A stretch of DNA of 64,000 nucleotides from Alienimonas sp043951915 (GTDB taxonomy: Bacteria > Planctomycetota > Planctomycetia > Planctomycetales > Planctomycetaceae), in the NCBI RefSeq assembly GCF_043951915.1, contig NZ_JBINJD010000002.1, forward strand, positions 1 through 64,000, written 5' to 3'. A program made the translations under genes and the position numbers. This document shows, piece after piece, positions 30,858-38,448 of the stretch. Position 1 is the stretch's first letter, and each line of letters starts with the position of its first letter. The notes beneath the pieces are model-generated. The model was given only the letters and a program-made list of their open reading frames with translations. It was not told the DNA's origin and did no database searches.

Positions 30858-31418
30858 ATGAGTGCGTCGTTCCCTGCGCCAGTCACTGCCGACGCTTTTC
30901 AGCGGATGGAAGACCCTCGGAACGGCCGATGGACCCTCACCCGCGGAATGCTGACGGTCCAGCCGTGGCCGGGGCTCCTGCACGGGGCAGTGCACGGCCG
31001 CGTTCTCAGCCAACTGATCGAACGAGTCGATCTGGCTCAGTGGCGCGTGTTGAACGTCGGCTGCATGACTCACCGCGATCCCGATACCGTCCGTCAGATC
31101 GAAGTCGCTCTCTATAGCTATGAGCGGGTCCGTGGGCGGCGCTGTCCCGTCACGGACTATCCTACAATCGGACCGGAACTGGCGTTCGAAGTCGTGGACG
31201 TTGCCGACACGCCGCACTCCGTCCTGGAAAAGGTGGACGATTTACTCGCCGTCGGAACCGACCGCGTCGTCGTCCTCAACCCCTTACGTCGCACCGCCGT
31301 CCTCTATCACCCCGACGACGAACCCACCTTTCTGCGGGAGCAGGATCGCCTCGCCCTGCCCGCGCCGCTCGACGGTTGGACGCCGACCGTCGCCGAACTG
31401 CTGTCCGAAGGAAATTAG
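30858..31418 (+). CDS. Uma2-family (DUF820) putative endonuclease
   Basis: A 186-residue protein with the PD-(D/E)XK-like layout of Uma2 proteins: Asp in RDPDTVRQIEVAL, Glu in GPELAFEVVDVAD and Lys in SVLEKVDDLLAVGTDRVV. Uma2 genes are abundant in cyanobacteria and planctomycetes; their role is unclear. It is wedged between tdh and kbl, which normally adjoin. Its base composition looks less GC-rich than its neighbours (e.g. around 31085-31130), consistent with later arrival. Its end overlaps the annotated start of kbl by 43 bp. The ATG at 30858 is preferred over an upstream in-frame start. Confidence 0.8.
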   Translation: MSASFPAPVTADAFQRMEDPRNGRWTLTRGMLTVQPWPGLLHGAVHGRVLSQLIERVDLAQWRVLNVGCMTHRDPDTVRQIEVALYSYERVRGRRCPVTDYPTIGPELAFEVVDVADTPHSVLEKVDDLLAVGTDRVVVLNPLRRTAVLYHPDDEPTFLREQDRLALPAPLDGWTPTVAELLSEGN

Positions 31419-32614
31419 CCATCGCCGCCCCGTCCGACCGTTTCCTCAATCACGTCGCCGCCGAACTGGACGGCATCCGCGACGCCGGCACCTACAAGAA
31501 CGAACGCGTTCTGCACTCCCCGCAGGACGCCCGCGTCACCGCCGAGCCCGGCGGGAAGGTGCTGAACCTCTGCGCCAACAACTACCTCGGCCTCGCCGAT
31601 CACCCGGCGGTGCTCGCCGCCGCCCGGGCCGAACTGGACGAACGCGGCTACGGCATGGCCAGCGTCCGGTTCATCTGCGGCACGAACGACAAGCACAAGG
31701 AGCTGGAGGCCCGCCTCTCCCGCTTTCTGGGCACAGAGGACACGATCCTCTATCCCAGCTGCTTCGACGCCAACGGCGGGCTGTTCGAGGTGCTGCTCGG
31801 CCCGGAGGACGCCGTGATCTCCGACAGCCTGAACCATGCCTCGATCATCGACGGCATCCGGCTGTGCAAGGCCCAGCGGTTCCGGTACAAGAACAACGAC
31901 CCGAAGGACTTGGAAGCGAAACTGAAGGAGGCGAAGGACGCCCGGTTCCGGCTGATCGCCACCGACGGGGTGTTCTCGATGGACGGGGTGATCTGCGACC
32001 TCGCCGCGGTCTGCGAGTTGGCGGACAAGTACGACGCCCTGGTGATGTTCGACGACTGCCACGCCACCGGCTTTCTCGGCCAGACAGGCCGCGGCACGCA
32101 CGAGCACTGCGGGGTGATGGACCGGATCGACGTCACCACCGGCACCCTCGGCAAGGCGCTCGGCGGCGCCAGCGGCGGCTATACGGCGGCGAAGCAACCA
32201 ATCGTGGACCTGCTCCGCCAACGCAGCCGGCCGTACCTGTTCAGCAACGCCGTCGCCCCGCCGATCGTCGCCGCGAGCCTGACGGTGCTGGACATGCTCG
32301 AAGCGGACACGTCCCTCCGCGACACGCTCGAAGCGAACACGGCCCACTGGCGGGAGAGCCTGGCGAAGACCGGACTGTCGGTGCTGCCCGGCGAGCACCC
32401 GATCACCCCGGTGATGCTCGGCGACGCCGCCCTCGCCGGCCGCTTCGCCGACAAGCTGCTGGAGCGCGGCGTGTACGCGATCGGCTTCAGCTACCCGGTG
32501 GTGCCGAAGGGGCAGGCGCGGATTCGGACGCAGGTTTCCGCGGCCCACACCCGCGACGACCTCACCTTCGCCGCGGAGCAGTTCGCCGCGGTAAAAGCGG
32601 ACCTTGCGTTGTAG
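31376..32614 (+). CDS. kbl: 2-amino-3-ketobutyrate coenzyme A ligase (glycine C-acetyltransferase)
   Basis: PLP enzyme cleaving 2-amino-3-ketobutyrate with CoA into glycine and acetyl-CoA. Motifs: LCANNYLGLADHP, FDDCHATGFLGQTGRG and the PLP Lys in TGTLGKALGGASGG; SVRFICGTNDKHKELE is KBL-specific. The start is problematic. TTG at 31376 is the only conventional start before the conserved region, but it overlaps the Uma2 gene by 43 bp and adds about 15 residues. ATC at 31421, 8 nt after AAGGA (31408-31412), would give MAAPSDRFLNHVAAEL, closer to the usual KBL N-terminus. It works with tdh in threonine catabolism. Confidence 0.92.
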   Translation: MDADRRRTAVRRKLAIAAPSDRFLNHVAAELDGIRDAGTYKNERVLHSPQDARVTAEPGGKVLNLCANNYLGLADHPAVLAAARAELDERGYGMASVRFICGTNDKHKELEARLSRFLGTEDTILYPSCFDANGGLFEVLLGPEDAVISDSLNHASIIDGIRLCKAQRFRYKNNDPKDLEAKLKEAKDARFRLIATDGVFSMDGVICDLAAVCELADKYDALVMFDDCHATGFLGQTGRGTHEHCGVMDRIDVTTGTLGKALGGASGGYTAAKQPIVDLLRQRSRPYLFSNAVAPPIVAASLTVLDMLEADTSLRDTLEANTAHWRESLAKTGLSVLPGEHPITPVMLGDAALAGRFADKLLERGVYAIGFSYPVVPKGQARIRTQVSAAHTRDDLTFAAEQFAAVKADLAL

Positions 32615-32643
32615 AGACGTCCGCACGAAGCCTGTCGGAACTG

Positions 32644-32675
32644 CGACCGTCAGGGAGCCGGCTCCCTGACGGTCG
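32644..32675. terminator. Perfect palindrome between kbl and hisI
   Basis: CGACCGTCAGGGAGCC and its exact reverse complement are back to back (16-bp arms, no spacer). The core CGACCGTNAGGGAG is shared with the larger elements at 16190 and 18231, so this looks like a reduced relative. It lies 30 bp after the kbl stop and 26 bp before the hisI ATG; no T-run follows. Confidence 0.65.
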
Positions 32676-32701
32676 GACGGCCTCGGCGGTAAACTGAGGC
32701 C

Positions 32702-33121
32702 ATGACCGCCACCTTCGCCCCCCGCGGCTCCAAGGCCGAGCTGGAAGCCCCGGACGCCCCGTTCGCCCCCAAGTTCGACGCCGACGGGCTGATCCCCGCG
32801 ATCGCCGTCGACGCCGAGGACGGGACGATCCTCATGCAGGCCTACATGAACGCCGAGAGCCTCGCCCAAACGTTGGAGAAGGGCGAGGCGGTCTACTGGT
32901 CCCGCAGCCGGCAGGAACTGTGGCACAAGGGCGCCACCAGCGGGCAGGTGCAGACCGTCGTCGAACTGCTGACCGACTGCGATCAGGACAGCATCCTGCT
33001 CCGCGTGAAGCAGGCCGGCGGCGGGGCCTGTCACACCGGGCAGCGCTCCTGCTTCTACCGCAAGGTGCCGGTCGGGCAGGGGAACGCGGTGAACCTCGCG
33101 TCCTCCTCCTACCAATCGTGA
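32702..33121 (+). CDS. hisI: Phosphoribosyl-AMP cyclohydrolase HisI
   Basis: Third step of histidine synthesis: hydrolysis of the adenine ring of PR-AMP. The 139 residues include IAVDAEDGTILMQAYMN, the ARSR-like VYWSRSRQELWHKG, acidic metal ligands in LTDCDQDSILL and the zinc Cys residues in GACHTGQRSCFY. It is the stand-alone form without a HisE domain. The stop overlaps the GTG start of the next gene, so the two are translationally coupled. Confidence 0.95.
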   Translation: MTATFAPRGSKAELEAPDAPFAPKFDADGLIPAIAVDAEDGTILMQAYMNAESLAQTLEKGEAVYWSRSRQELWHKGATSGQVQTVVELLTDCDQDSILLRVKQAGGGACHTGQRSCFYRKVPVGQGNAVNLASSSYQS

Positions 33122-33558
33122 GCGGGGCGCACCTCACCGTCGTCCGCCGGATCGAGTTCTGCGCCGGGCACCGGCTGCTCGGGCACGAGGGCAAGTGCGC
33201 CGCCCTGCACGGGCACAACTACGCCGCGGAGTTCCACGTCACGGCCGACGCCCTCGACGACGTCGGCCGGGTGGTCGATTTCGCCGCGATCAAGGCGGAA
33301 TTGAAAGGTTGGATCGACCGCGAGTGGGATCACGGCTTCCTGCTGTACGAGGGGGACGAGACCGCGATCGCCGCGGTGCGGGCGGTGGAGCCCTGCAAGC
33401 TGTTCACGCTGCCCCTCAACCCCACCGCCGAGGCGCTGGCGGACTACCTGCTGACCCGCGTCTGCCCGGACCGGCTCGGCCCGCTGGGCGTACGGTGCAC
33501 CCGGGTGGAACTGTGGGAGACCCCCAACTGTCGCGCCGTCGCTTCCCTGCCCGCGTAA
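33118..33558 (+). CDS. 6-pyruvoyl-tetrahydropterin synthase / QueD family protein
   Basis: A 146-residue T-fold enzyme. Zinc His ligands lie in FCAGHRL and ALHGHNY, the catalytic Cys in GKCAALHGH, the second catalytic His in EWDHGFLL, and the pterin-anchoring Glu in LWETPNCRA. QueD-type enzymes make 6-carboxytetrahydropterin for queuosine; others make tetrahydropterins. No queC, queE or folE is visible nearby, so the pathway is undecided. The GTG start at 33118 overlaps the hisI stop; the TAA stop is within a palindrome. Confidence 0.85.
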   Translation: MSGAHLTVVRRIEFCAGHRLLGHEGKCAALHGHNYAAEFHVTADALDDVGRVVDFAAIKAELKGWIDREWDHGFLLYEGDETAIAAVRAVEPCKLFTLPLNPTAEALADYLLTRVCPDRLGPLGVRCTRVELWETPNCRAVASLPA

Positions 33559-33589
33559 CGCCGAGGCCCCGCGGGGGCTCGGCGTTACG
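33554..33589. terminator. Palindrome between convergent queD-like and egtD genes
   Basis: CGTAACGCCGAGGCCCC and GGGGCTCGGCGTTACG are reverse complements with one mismatch and a 3-4 base loop. The left arm contains the TAA stop of the upstream gene. The sequence CGTAACGCCGAGGCCC nearly repeats the outer part of the element in the BioF-like gene. Its location between convergent genes fits a two-way terminator. Confidence 0.75.
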
Positions 33590-33595
33590 GGTGAT

Positions 33596-34573
33596 CTACT
33601 GGGCGGTCATCGCGGCGACGGCGAACAGCTCCCGCGGGTCCGTCCAGACCGTGTCGATCGCGAAGCCCGCCTCCGCGGCGAGGGCGTCGAGCATCGGCCG
33701 GTCGAACTTGTGGCTGTTCTCCGTGTGAATCGATTCGCCCGCGGCGAAGTCGAACCGCCGGCCGGCCACCGTCGCGGACAGGGCGGCGTCGGCGACGAGG
33801 TGCATCTCGACCCGGCTCTGCTTCGCGTTCCAGCGGGCCTCGTGCCGGAAGCGGTCGACGGGGAAGTCGGCCCCTAGTTCTCGGTTGATGCGGGTCAGCA
33901 GGTTGCGGTTGAACTCCGCCGTGACGCCGGCCGCGTCGTCGTAGGCGGCTTCCAGCGTCGCGGCGTCCTTGATGAGGTCCGCCCCGAGGATCAGCCCCCC
34001 GCCGGGGCCGACCGCGTCGTGGAAGGTCCGCAGCACCCCGGCGGCCGCCCCGGGGCCGAAGTTCCCGATCGTGCTGCCCGGGAAAAACCCGACGCGGCGG
34101 CGGTGCGGCGGCAACTCCGGCAGCGGGACCGGCTGCGTGAAGTCCCCGACCACCGGGAGCACCGGCAGGTCCGGGTACTCGGCGCGCAGCCGTCCGGCGA
34201 CGGTTTCGAGGAACGGCCCGCTGATGTCCTGCGGCACGTAGGCGGCCAGGCCGCCGACGTGGTCCCGGCAGGCGTCCAGCAGGACCCGGGTCTTCTCGCT
34301 GTTCCCGCTGCCGAACTCGATCAGCACGGCCTCCGGGCCGACGAACCGGGCGATCGGCTCGGCCTGATTCTGGAAGATCGCGGCCTCGGTCCGGGTGGGG
34401 TAGTACTCCGGCAGGGCGGTGATCGCCTCGAACAGGCGGCTGCCGGTTTCGTCGTAGAAATACTTGCAGGGCAGCGATTTGGGCTCGCCGGAGAGTCCGG
34501 CCAGCACGTCCGCGAGGAAGGTCCGCTCCGGGGCGGGAACGTCGGACGCGGGGGCGGCGCTGGGGTCGGACAT
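33596..34573 (-). CDS. egtD: L-histidine N(alpha)-methyltransferase EgtD
   Basis: SAM-dependent trimethylation of histidine to hercynine, the entry step of ergothioneine synthesis. The 325 residues carry family motifs: CKYFYDETGSRLFEAITALPEYYPTR-type N-terminus, SAM site LIEFGSGNSEKTR, YVPQDISGPFLE, FFPGSTIGNF and the C-terminal ESIHTENSHKF that contacts histidine. The start ATG at 34573 (MSDPSAAP) is preferred over one 14 codons upstream. egtB is not in the window. The gene points away from tRNA-Ser and is alone. Confidence 0.94.
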   Translation of the reverse strand: MSDPSAAPASDVPAPERTFLADVLAGLSGEPKSLPCKYFYDETGSRLFEAITALPEYYPTRTEAAIFQNQAEPIARFVGPEAVLIEFGSGNSEKTRVLLDACRDHVGGLAAYVPQDISGPFLETVAGRLRAEYPDLPVLPVVGDFTQPVPLPELPPHRRRVGFFPGSTIGNFGPGAAAGVLRTFHDAVGPGGGLILGADLIKDAATLEAAYDDAAGVTAEFNRNLLTRINRELGADFPVDRFRHEARWNAKQSRVEMHLVADAALSATVAGRRFDFAAGESIHTENSHKFDRPMLDALAAEAGFAIDTVWTDPRELFAVAAMTAQ

Positions 34574-34678
34574 CGGGAGCCGGCGATTGGCAGGGGCGGG
34601 GGGGTGTCGTAGCATCCATTTCGCCGGTTCCCACCGGCGACGACGCCGGCCCCGACTCTTTTCGAGCCCGCCGGTGTT

Positions 34679-34765
34679 GGAGAGGTGGCAGAGTGGTCGA
34701 TTGCACCGGTCTTGAAAACCGGCGTCGGTTCATCCCGACCGCGGGTTCGAATCCCGCCCTCTCCG
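34679..34765 (+). tRNA. tRNA-Ser (anticodon UGA)
   Basis: An 87-nt type II tRNA. Acceptor arms GGAGAGG (34679-34685) and CCTCTCC (34758-34764) pair fully, with G as discriminator. The anticodon stem CCGGT/ACCGG encloses loop CTTGAAA, anticodon TGA at 34713-34715. A long variable arm (CGTCGGTTCATCCCGACCG) and the T arm GCGGGTTCGAATCCCGC are present. CCA is not encoded. Confidence 0.97.
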
Positions 34766-34822
34766 CTCCTTCCAGCGCCGGAGCCACGGCTCCGGTTTCG
34801 GTCCCCCTCCCCTGGCGCCGCG

Positions 34823-35464
34823 ATGTCCGCCGAGAGCGATCTGATCGCCCGCCTGTGTTGCCCGGGGCGGGGCGTGCCGCCGGACACCCTCACGGCGGTC
34901 ATCACCCTGGCCGTGGAGATCGCCCGGGAAGGGCGGGAGGGGCGCCGCGTCGGCACCCTGTTCGCCATCGGCGACTGCGACAACGTCCGCACCGTCAGCC
35001 GGCCGCTGATCCTCGACCCGGTCTCGGAGCACCCCCGGGACGTGCGGCACATCTCCTCCAACGACGTGCGGGAGACGATCAAGGAACTCGCCCAGCTCGA
35101 CGGCGGGTTCGTGGTGGAGGAGGACGGCACCGTCTGCCACGCGGCCCGCTACTTCGACACCCGCAGCGCCGGCGTCTCCCTGCCGCTGGGGCTGGGCAGC
35201 CGGCATATGGCGGCGGCCTCCGTCACCCGGGAGACCGCTGCGGTGGCGGTGGTCGTCAGCGAATCGGCGATCGTGCGGCTGTTCCACCAGGGCGCAATGG
35301 TCAACGAGATCACCCCGGAGCTGTGGCTCCTCCGCCGGCACGGGTTGTTGCAGGACGATCACGCTAAGAGCCCCGTCGTGGAGCAGGCCGGCGGCATCGC
35401 GGTCGCCTCGTCCAATGGCGGAATTGAGCAGGCGGAGGGCGGAAGGACGGCGGCGGACGGGTAG
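34823..35464 (+). CDS. DisA_N-type diadenylate cyclase
   Basis: Predicted c-di-AMP synthase, 213 residues, consisting almost only of the DAC domain with no membrane helix, as in the soluble DacZ type. The DGA motif reads LDGGFVVEEDG (Asp at about 93) and the RHR motif reads GSRHMAAASVTRET (Arg127, His128, Met129). The remainder (AVAVVVSESAIVRLFHQG) fits well. DGG and RHM deviate from the best studied enzymes; similar substitutions are tolerated in archaeal-like members as I recall, so activity is likely but not certain. It starts 58 bp after tRNA-Ser and is 38 bp from the next gene, at the head of a run leading to the RegB/RegA pair. Confidence 0.82.
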   Translation: MSAESDLIARLCCPGRGVPPDTLTAVITLAVEIAREGREGRRVGTLFAIGDCDNVRTVSRPLILDPVSEHPRDVRHISSNDVRETIKELAQLDGGFVVEEDGTVCHAARYFDTRSAGVSLPLGLGSRHMAAASVTRETAAVAVVVSESAIVRLFHQGAMVNEITPELWLLRRHGLLQDDHAKSPVVEQAGGIAVASSNGGIEQAEGGRTAADG

Positions 35465-35502
35465 AATCCGGTCCTTCCGTCCTCCCCCTGCCGCCGTCCG
35501 CC

Positions 35503-36102
35503 GTGAATCAGGAGCCCGACACGCTGCCGCTCGGCCCGTTCCGGTTTGGGCCGGCGGAGGTGCGCATCGCCGGCCGGCCGACCGTGGAGGCCTTCGCCGG
35601 GCCGCTGCGGTTCGCCCTCTGGTGCCAGAAGGGCGCCGCCTGGTGGATCGGCGACCTGCTGAATGCCGGCGACGAACGCTTCGGGGAGATGTTCAGCCAG
35701 GTGTGCGAGGGGCAGATCTCCGCCAGCCTGCTGCAACGGTACGAATCCGTCGCCCGCCGGGTGCCGCGGGAGAACCGCCGGCCGAACCTCTCCTGGAGCT
35801 GTCACGCCGCCGTCGCCCGGCTGCCGGGGGCTTCGCAGCGGCGGCTGTTGGCGAAGGCGGAGGAGTACGGCTGGAACAGCTCCGTGCTCGCCCGCCGGGC
35901 CCGGGCGGAACTGGCGCGACTCAAGGCCGCGGGGGAGTCGGACGACGACGCCTCCGAGGACGACGGCGACGACGAGGACGACCGCGGCTCCCGGGCCGAA
36001 CCCGCCTTCCGTGAGGATCTTGCCGAGGCGTTCGACGCCTCTTCCGGGGAGTCCTCCAACGAAACGAAGTCCGCGGCGGCGACGACGGGGGCGGGCGAAT
36101 GA
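35503..36102 (+). CDS. Putative DNA-binding protein in the RegBA operon
   Basis: A 199-residue protein from a GTG start. Residues about 40-125 (ALWCQKGAAWWIGDLLNAGDE..., then LLQRYESVARRVP and SWSCHAAVARLPG) resemble a helical module found in phage, plasmid and LmbU-like regulators. This match is from memory, so the family is tentative. The C-terminal 65 residues are a strongly acidic, probably disordered tail (SDDDASEDDGDDEDD). Its last codons overlap the start of the histidine kinase gene (ATGA), implying it is made together with RegB and RegA and may be an accessory regulator. Confidence 0.6.
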   Translation: MNQEPDTLPLGPFRFGPAEVRIAGRPTVEAFAGPLRFALWCQKGAAWWIGDLLNAGDERFGEMFSQVCEGQISASLLQRYESVARRVPRENRRPNLSWSCHAAVARLPGASQRRLLAKAEEYGWNSSVLARRARAELARLKAAGESDDDASEDDGDDEDDRGSRAEPAFREDLAEAFDASSGESSNETKSAAATTGAGE

Positions 36103-37559
36103 CCGGCGGACGGCTCGCCGGCGCCCTGGATCGTCGCTGGCTCAGAACGCTGACCGGGCGCCCCCGGGCCGGGGACGCCAACGCCGGGCCGCACGCGGAC
36201 GCCGCGGCGTGGCTCGTGCAGTTGCGGTGGGTCGCGGCGGCGGGGCAGCTGGTGACGATCGCGACGGTCTGCTGGGGGTTGGGGCTGAGCCTCGACGCGG
36301 TCCCGCTGCTGTGGGTCGTGGCGCTGACGGCCGGGACGAACGTGGCCCTCGCCGCCTGGCTGACCGCCCACCCGGAGCACGGCCCGCCGGGGGAGCCGGA
36401 TCGCAGCCTCGTGCCGGCGCTGGGGGCGGCGATGCTGCTGGACGTCGCCCTGCTGACGGCGCTGCTGTTCTTCAGCGGCGGGCCGAACAACCCGTTTTAC
36501 GGGTTCTACTTCGTGAACCTCGCCCTCGCCGCGGCTCTGCTGCCGACCCGCTGGGCGTGGGCCTGCGACGCCGTCGCGGTGCTCGGGTTCGGGTTCATCC
36601 TAACCGACCACCACCCGCTGCCGGGCATCCCGCACGCCCAGCCGCCGCTGCTGGAGGTCGGCCGCATCTCCCTGCTGACGGCCGGCCGGTTCGTCGCCTT
36701 CCTGACGTGCAGCGGGACGGTGGTGTACTTCGCCACGCTGCTGCGGGACCGCGTGCGGCAGCGGGACGCCCGGGTGCGGGCGGTCGAGGCGGAACTGGCC
36801 CGGGCCCAGAAGCTGGAGGCGCTCGGCACGCTCGCCGCCGGCGCCGCCCACGAACTGAGCACCCCGCTGGGGACGATCGCGGTGGTCTCGAAGGAGGTCA
36901 GCCGGCGGATCGAGCGGGCGGCGAACGGCAAGCCGACGCCCGACGCGGACGAAAAGAACCTGCGGGACGTGCGGCTGATCCGCGGGGAGGTGAACGCCTG
37001 CCGGTCGATCCTGGACCGGATGAGCGCCGACGCCGGCGAGGCGGTCGGGGAGGCGCCGGCGGAGGTCACGCCGCTGGAACTGATCGAGGAAACGCTGACC
37101 GGTTTGCGGGAGCGGGGCGTGGTGCGGGTCGTCGCCGAGGACCCCGCCGCCCCGCCGACGCTGCACGTCCCGCTGGTCCGGCTGGCCCAGGCGTTGCGGG
37201 GGTTGGTGCACAATGCGGCCTGTGCCGCGGACGGCGGCCCGGTGACGGTCCGCGTCTCCGGGGGAGCGGGGGGGTGTGACGGCCTGCCGCAGGGGGTAGA
37301 ATCCTCCCGGATCGGCGTGAACGACGCAGACGGTTTGCGGATCGCCATCCGTGACGACGGCCCCGGAATGTCGCCGGCGGTGCTGGCCCGCGTCGGGGAG
37401 CCGTTCTTCACCACCAAGGAGCCCGGCCGGGGAACCGGCCTGGGAGTGTTCCTCGCCCGCGCGGTCATCGAACGGCTCGGCGGATCGCTGACCTTCGACA
37501 GCGCTCCGGGGCGGGGCACCACCGCCCACATTTTCCTTCCGGCCCGCCGCCCGGCGTGA
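36099..37559 (+). CDS. regB: RegB/PrrB-like redox sensor histidine kinase
   Basis: Membrane sensor kinase of 486 residues. About six hydrophobic segments (about 38-210) precede the kinase core. The quinone-binding motif typical of RegB is seen as SGGPNNPFYGF (about 125-135). The H-box LGTLAAGAAHELSTPLGT has the phospho-acceptor His251, and a Cys in VNACRSIL (about 301) lies near where RegB has its redox-active Cys. The ATP-binding domain has LVHNAACAAD, DDGPGMSP and GTGLGVFLARAV. RegB autophosphorylates when the quinone pool is reduced. The start and stop both overlap neighbours by 4 bp, so it is co-translated with the response regulator. Confidence 0.88.
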   Translation: MTGGRLAGALDRRWLRTLTGRPRAGDANAGPHADAAAWLVQLRWVAAAGQLVTIATVCWGLGLSLDAVPLLWVVALTAGTNVALAAWLTAHPEHGPPGEPDRSLVPALGAAMLLDVALLTALLFFSGGPNNPFYGFYFVNLALAAALLPTRWAWACDAVAVLGFGFILTDHHPLPGIPHAQPPLLEVGRISLLTAGRFVAFLTCSGTVVYFATLLRDRVRQRDARVRAVEAELARAQKLEALGTLAAGAAHELSTPLGTIAVVSKEVSRRIERAANGKPTPDADEKNLRDVRLIRGEVNACRSILDRMSADAGEAVGEAPAEVTPLELIEETLTGLRERGVVRVVAEDPAAPPTLHVPLVRLAQALRGLVHNAACAADGGPVTVRVSGGAGGCDGLPQGVESSRIGVNDADGLRIAIRDDGPGMSPAVLARVGEPFFTTKEPGRGTGLGVFLARAVIERLGGSLTFDSAPGRGTTAHIFLPARRPA

Positions 37560-38200
37560 GCCCCCGCCAGTTCGTCTCCGTCGCCATGTCTCTGACCACC
37601 TCCTCGACGCCCGGGTTTGCGCAGCAGCCCCCGACCGCCGCCGTCCCGGGGCGAGTCCCGGGCGCCTCGGACGTCGACCCCGGCTGCTGCCTGATCGTGG
37701 ACGACAGCGACCTGTACCGGGACCGCCTCGCCGAGGCGATCCGCGAGCGCGGCTACCGGGTGATGACCGCCGACGGCTACGACGCCGCCATCGAGCAGGT
37801 GCGGCGCCAGCCGCCCGGGCTGGCGGTGGTCGACCTGAAGATGCCCGGCCGCAGCGGGCTGGACGTGGTGCGGAGCCTGCGGGAACTCTCCCCGGAGACG
37901 AAGTGCGTGGTCGTGACCGGGTTCGGCTCGATCGCCAACGCCGTCGACGCGATCCACGCCGGGGCGCTGAACTACGTGACTAAGCCGGCGGACGCCGACG
38001 AGATTCTCGCCGCCCTGCACCGCGGGGAGGGGGAGCCGGTCGGCCCGAAGGAGTACAACCCGCCCACGCTGGCGGAGAACGAGTGGGAGTACATCCAACA
38101 GGTGCTCGCCGACTGCGGCGGCAACATCTCTCAGACGGCCCGGATCCTCGGCATCGAGCGCCGCACCTTGCAGCGGAAGCTCAAGAAGATGCGGCCGTGA
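37556..38200 (+). CDS. regA: RegA/PrrA-like response regulator
   Basis: A 214-residue response regulator: an N-terminal unstructured extension of about 40 residues, a receiver domain with CCLIVDDSD, phospho-acceptor Asp93 in VVDLKMPG and Lys in YVTKPAD, and a C-terminal Fis-type helix-turn-helix with the RegA hallmark ARILGIERRTLQRKLKK. The GTG at 37556 overlaps the kinase stop; an ATG 10 codons later is possible. RegA controls respiration, carbon and nitrogen genes in proteobacteria. Here a respiratory cluster begins about 250 bp downstream behind a strong terminator. Confidence 0.9.
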   Translation: MSPRQFVSVAMSLTTSSTPGFAQQPPTAAVPGRVPGASDVDPGCCLIVDDSDLYRDRLAEAIRERGYRVMTADGYDAAIEQVRRQPPGLAVVDLKMPGRSGLDVVRSLRELSPETKCVVVTGFGSIANAVDAIHAGALNYVTKPADADEILAALHRGEGEPVGPKEYNPPTLAENEWEYIQQVLADCGGNISQTARILGIERRTLQRKLKKMRP

Positions 38201-38245
38201 GCGTCGCCCGGACGGGGACGGGGATAACGAACGGGTGAGTCGCGC

Positions 38246-38298
38246 GGGGGATCGCGGGGGCGGGCGAACGCCGTCCGGCCCGCCGATCCCCCTTTTTT
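38246..38298 (+). terminator. Strong intrinsic terminator after regA
   Basis: GGGGGATCG (38246-38254) pairs with CGATCCCCC (38284-38292); inner bases GGGCGGGC / GGCCCGCC extend the stem. Six T residues follow at 38293-38298. It separates the regBA operon from the respiratory cluster. Confidence 0.85.
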
Positions 38299-38448
38299 CT
38301 TGCCCAATGCGTCCCGCCGGAGCGCCGCGGCCGCGTGACGCACCCGTGCGGCGGCGGGTCGCGTCGCGGGACTTCGCGGCGATCCCTAGGATGCGGCCCG
38401 ACGGGGGAAGAGCCCCCGCCGCTCCGCCCCCGTTGCCCGCCGCGCCCC

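Noticed and set aside
31376..31421. A frameshift joining Uma2 and kbl was considered
   Set aside because: The Uma2 frame ends in a normal stop at 31418 with a complete domain; the two proteins are unrelated and in different frames.
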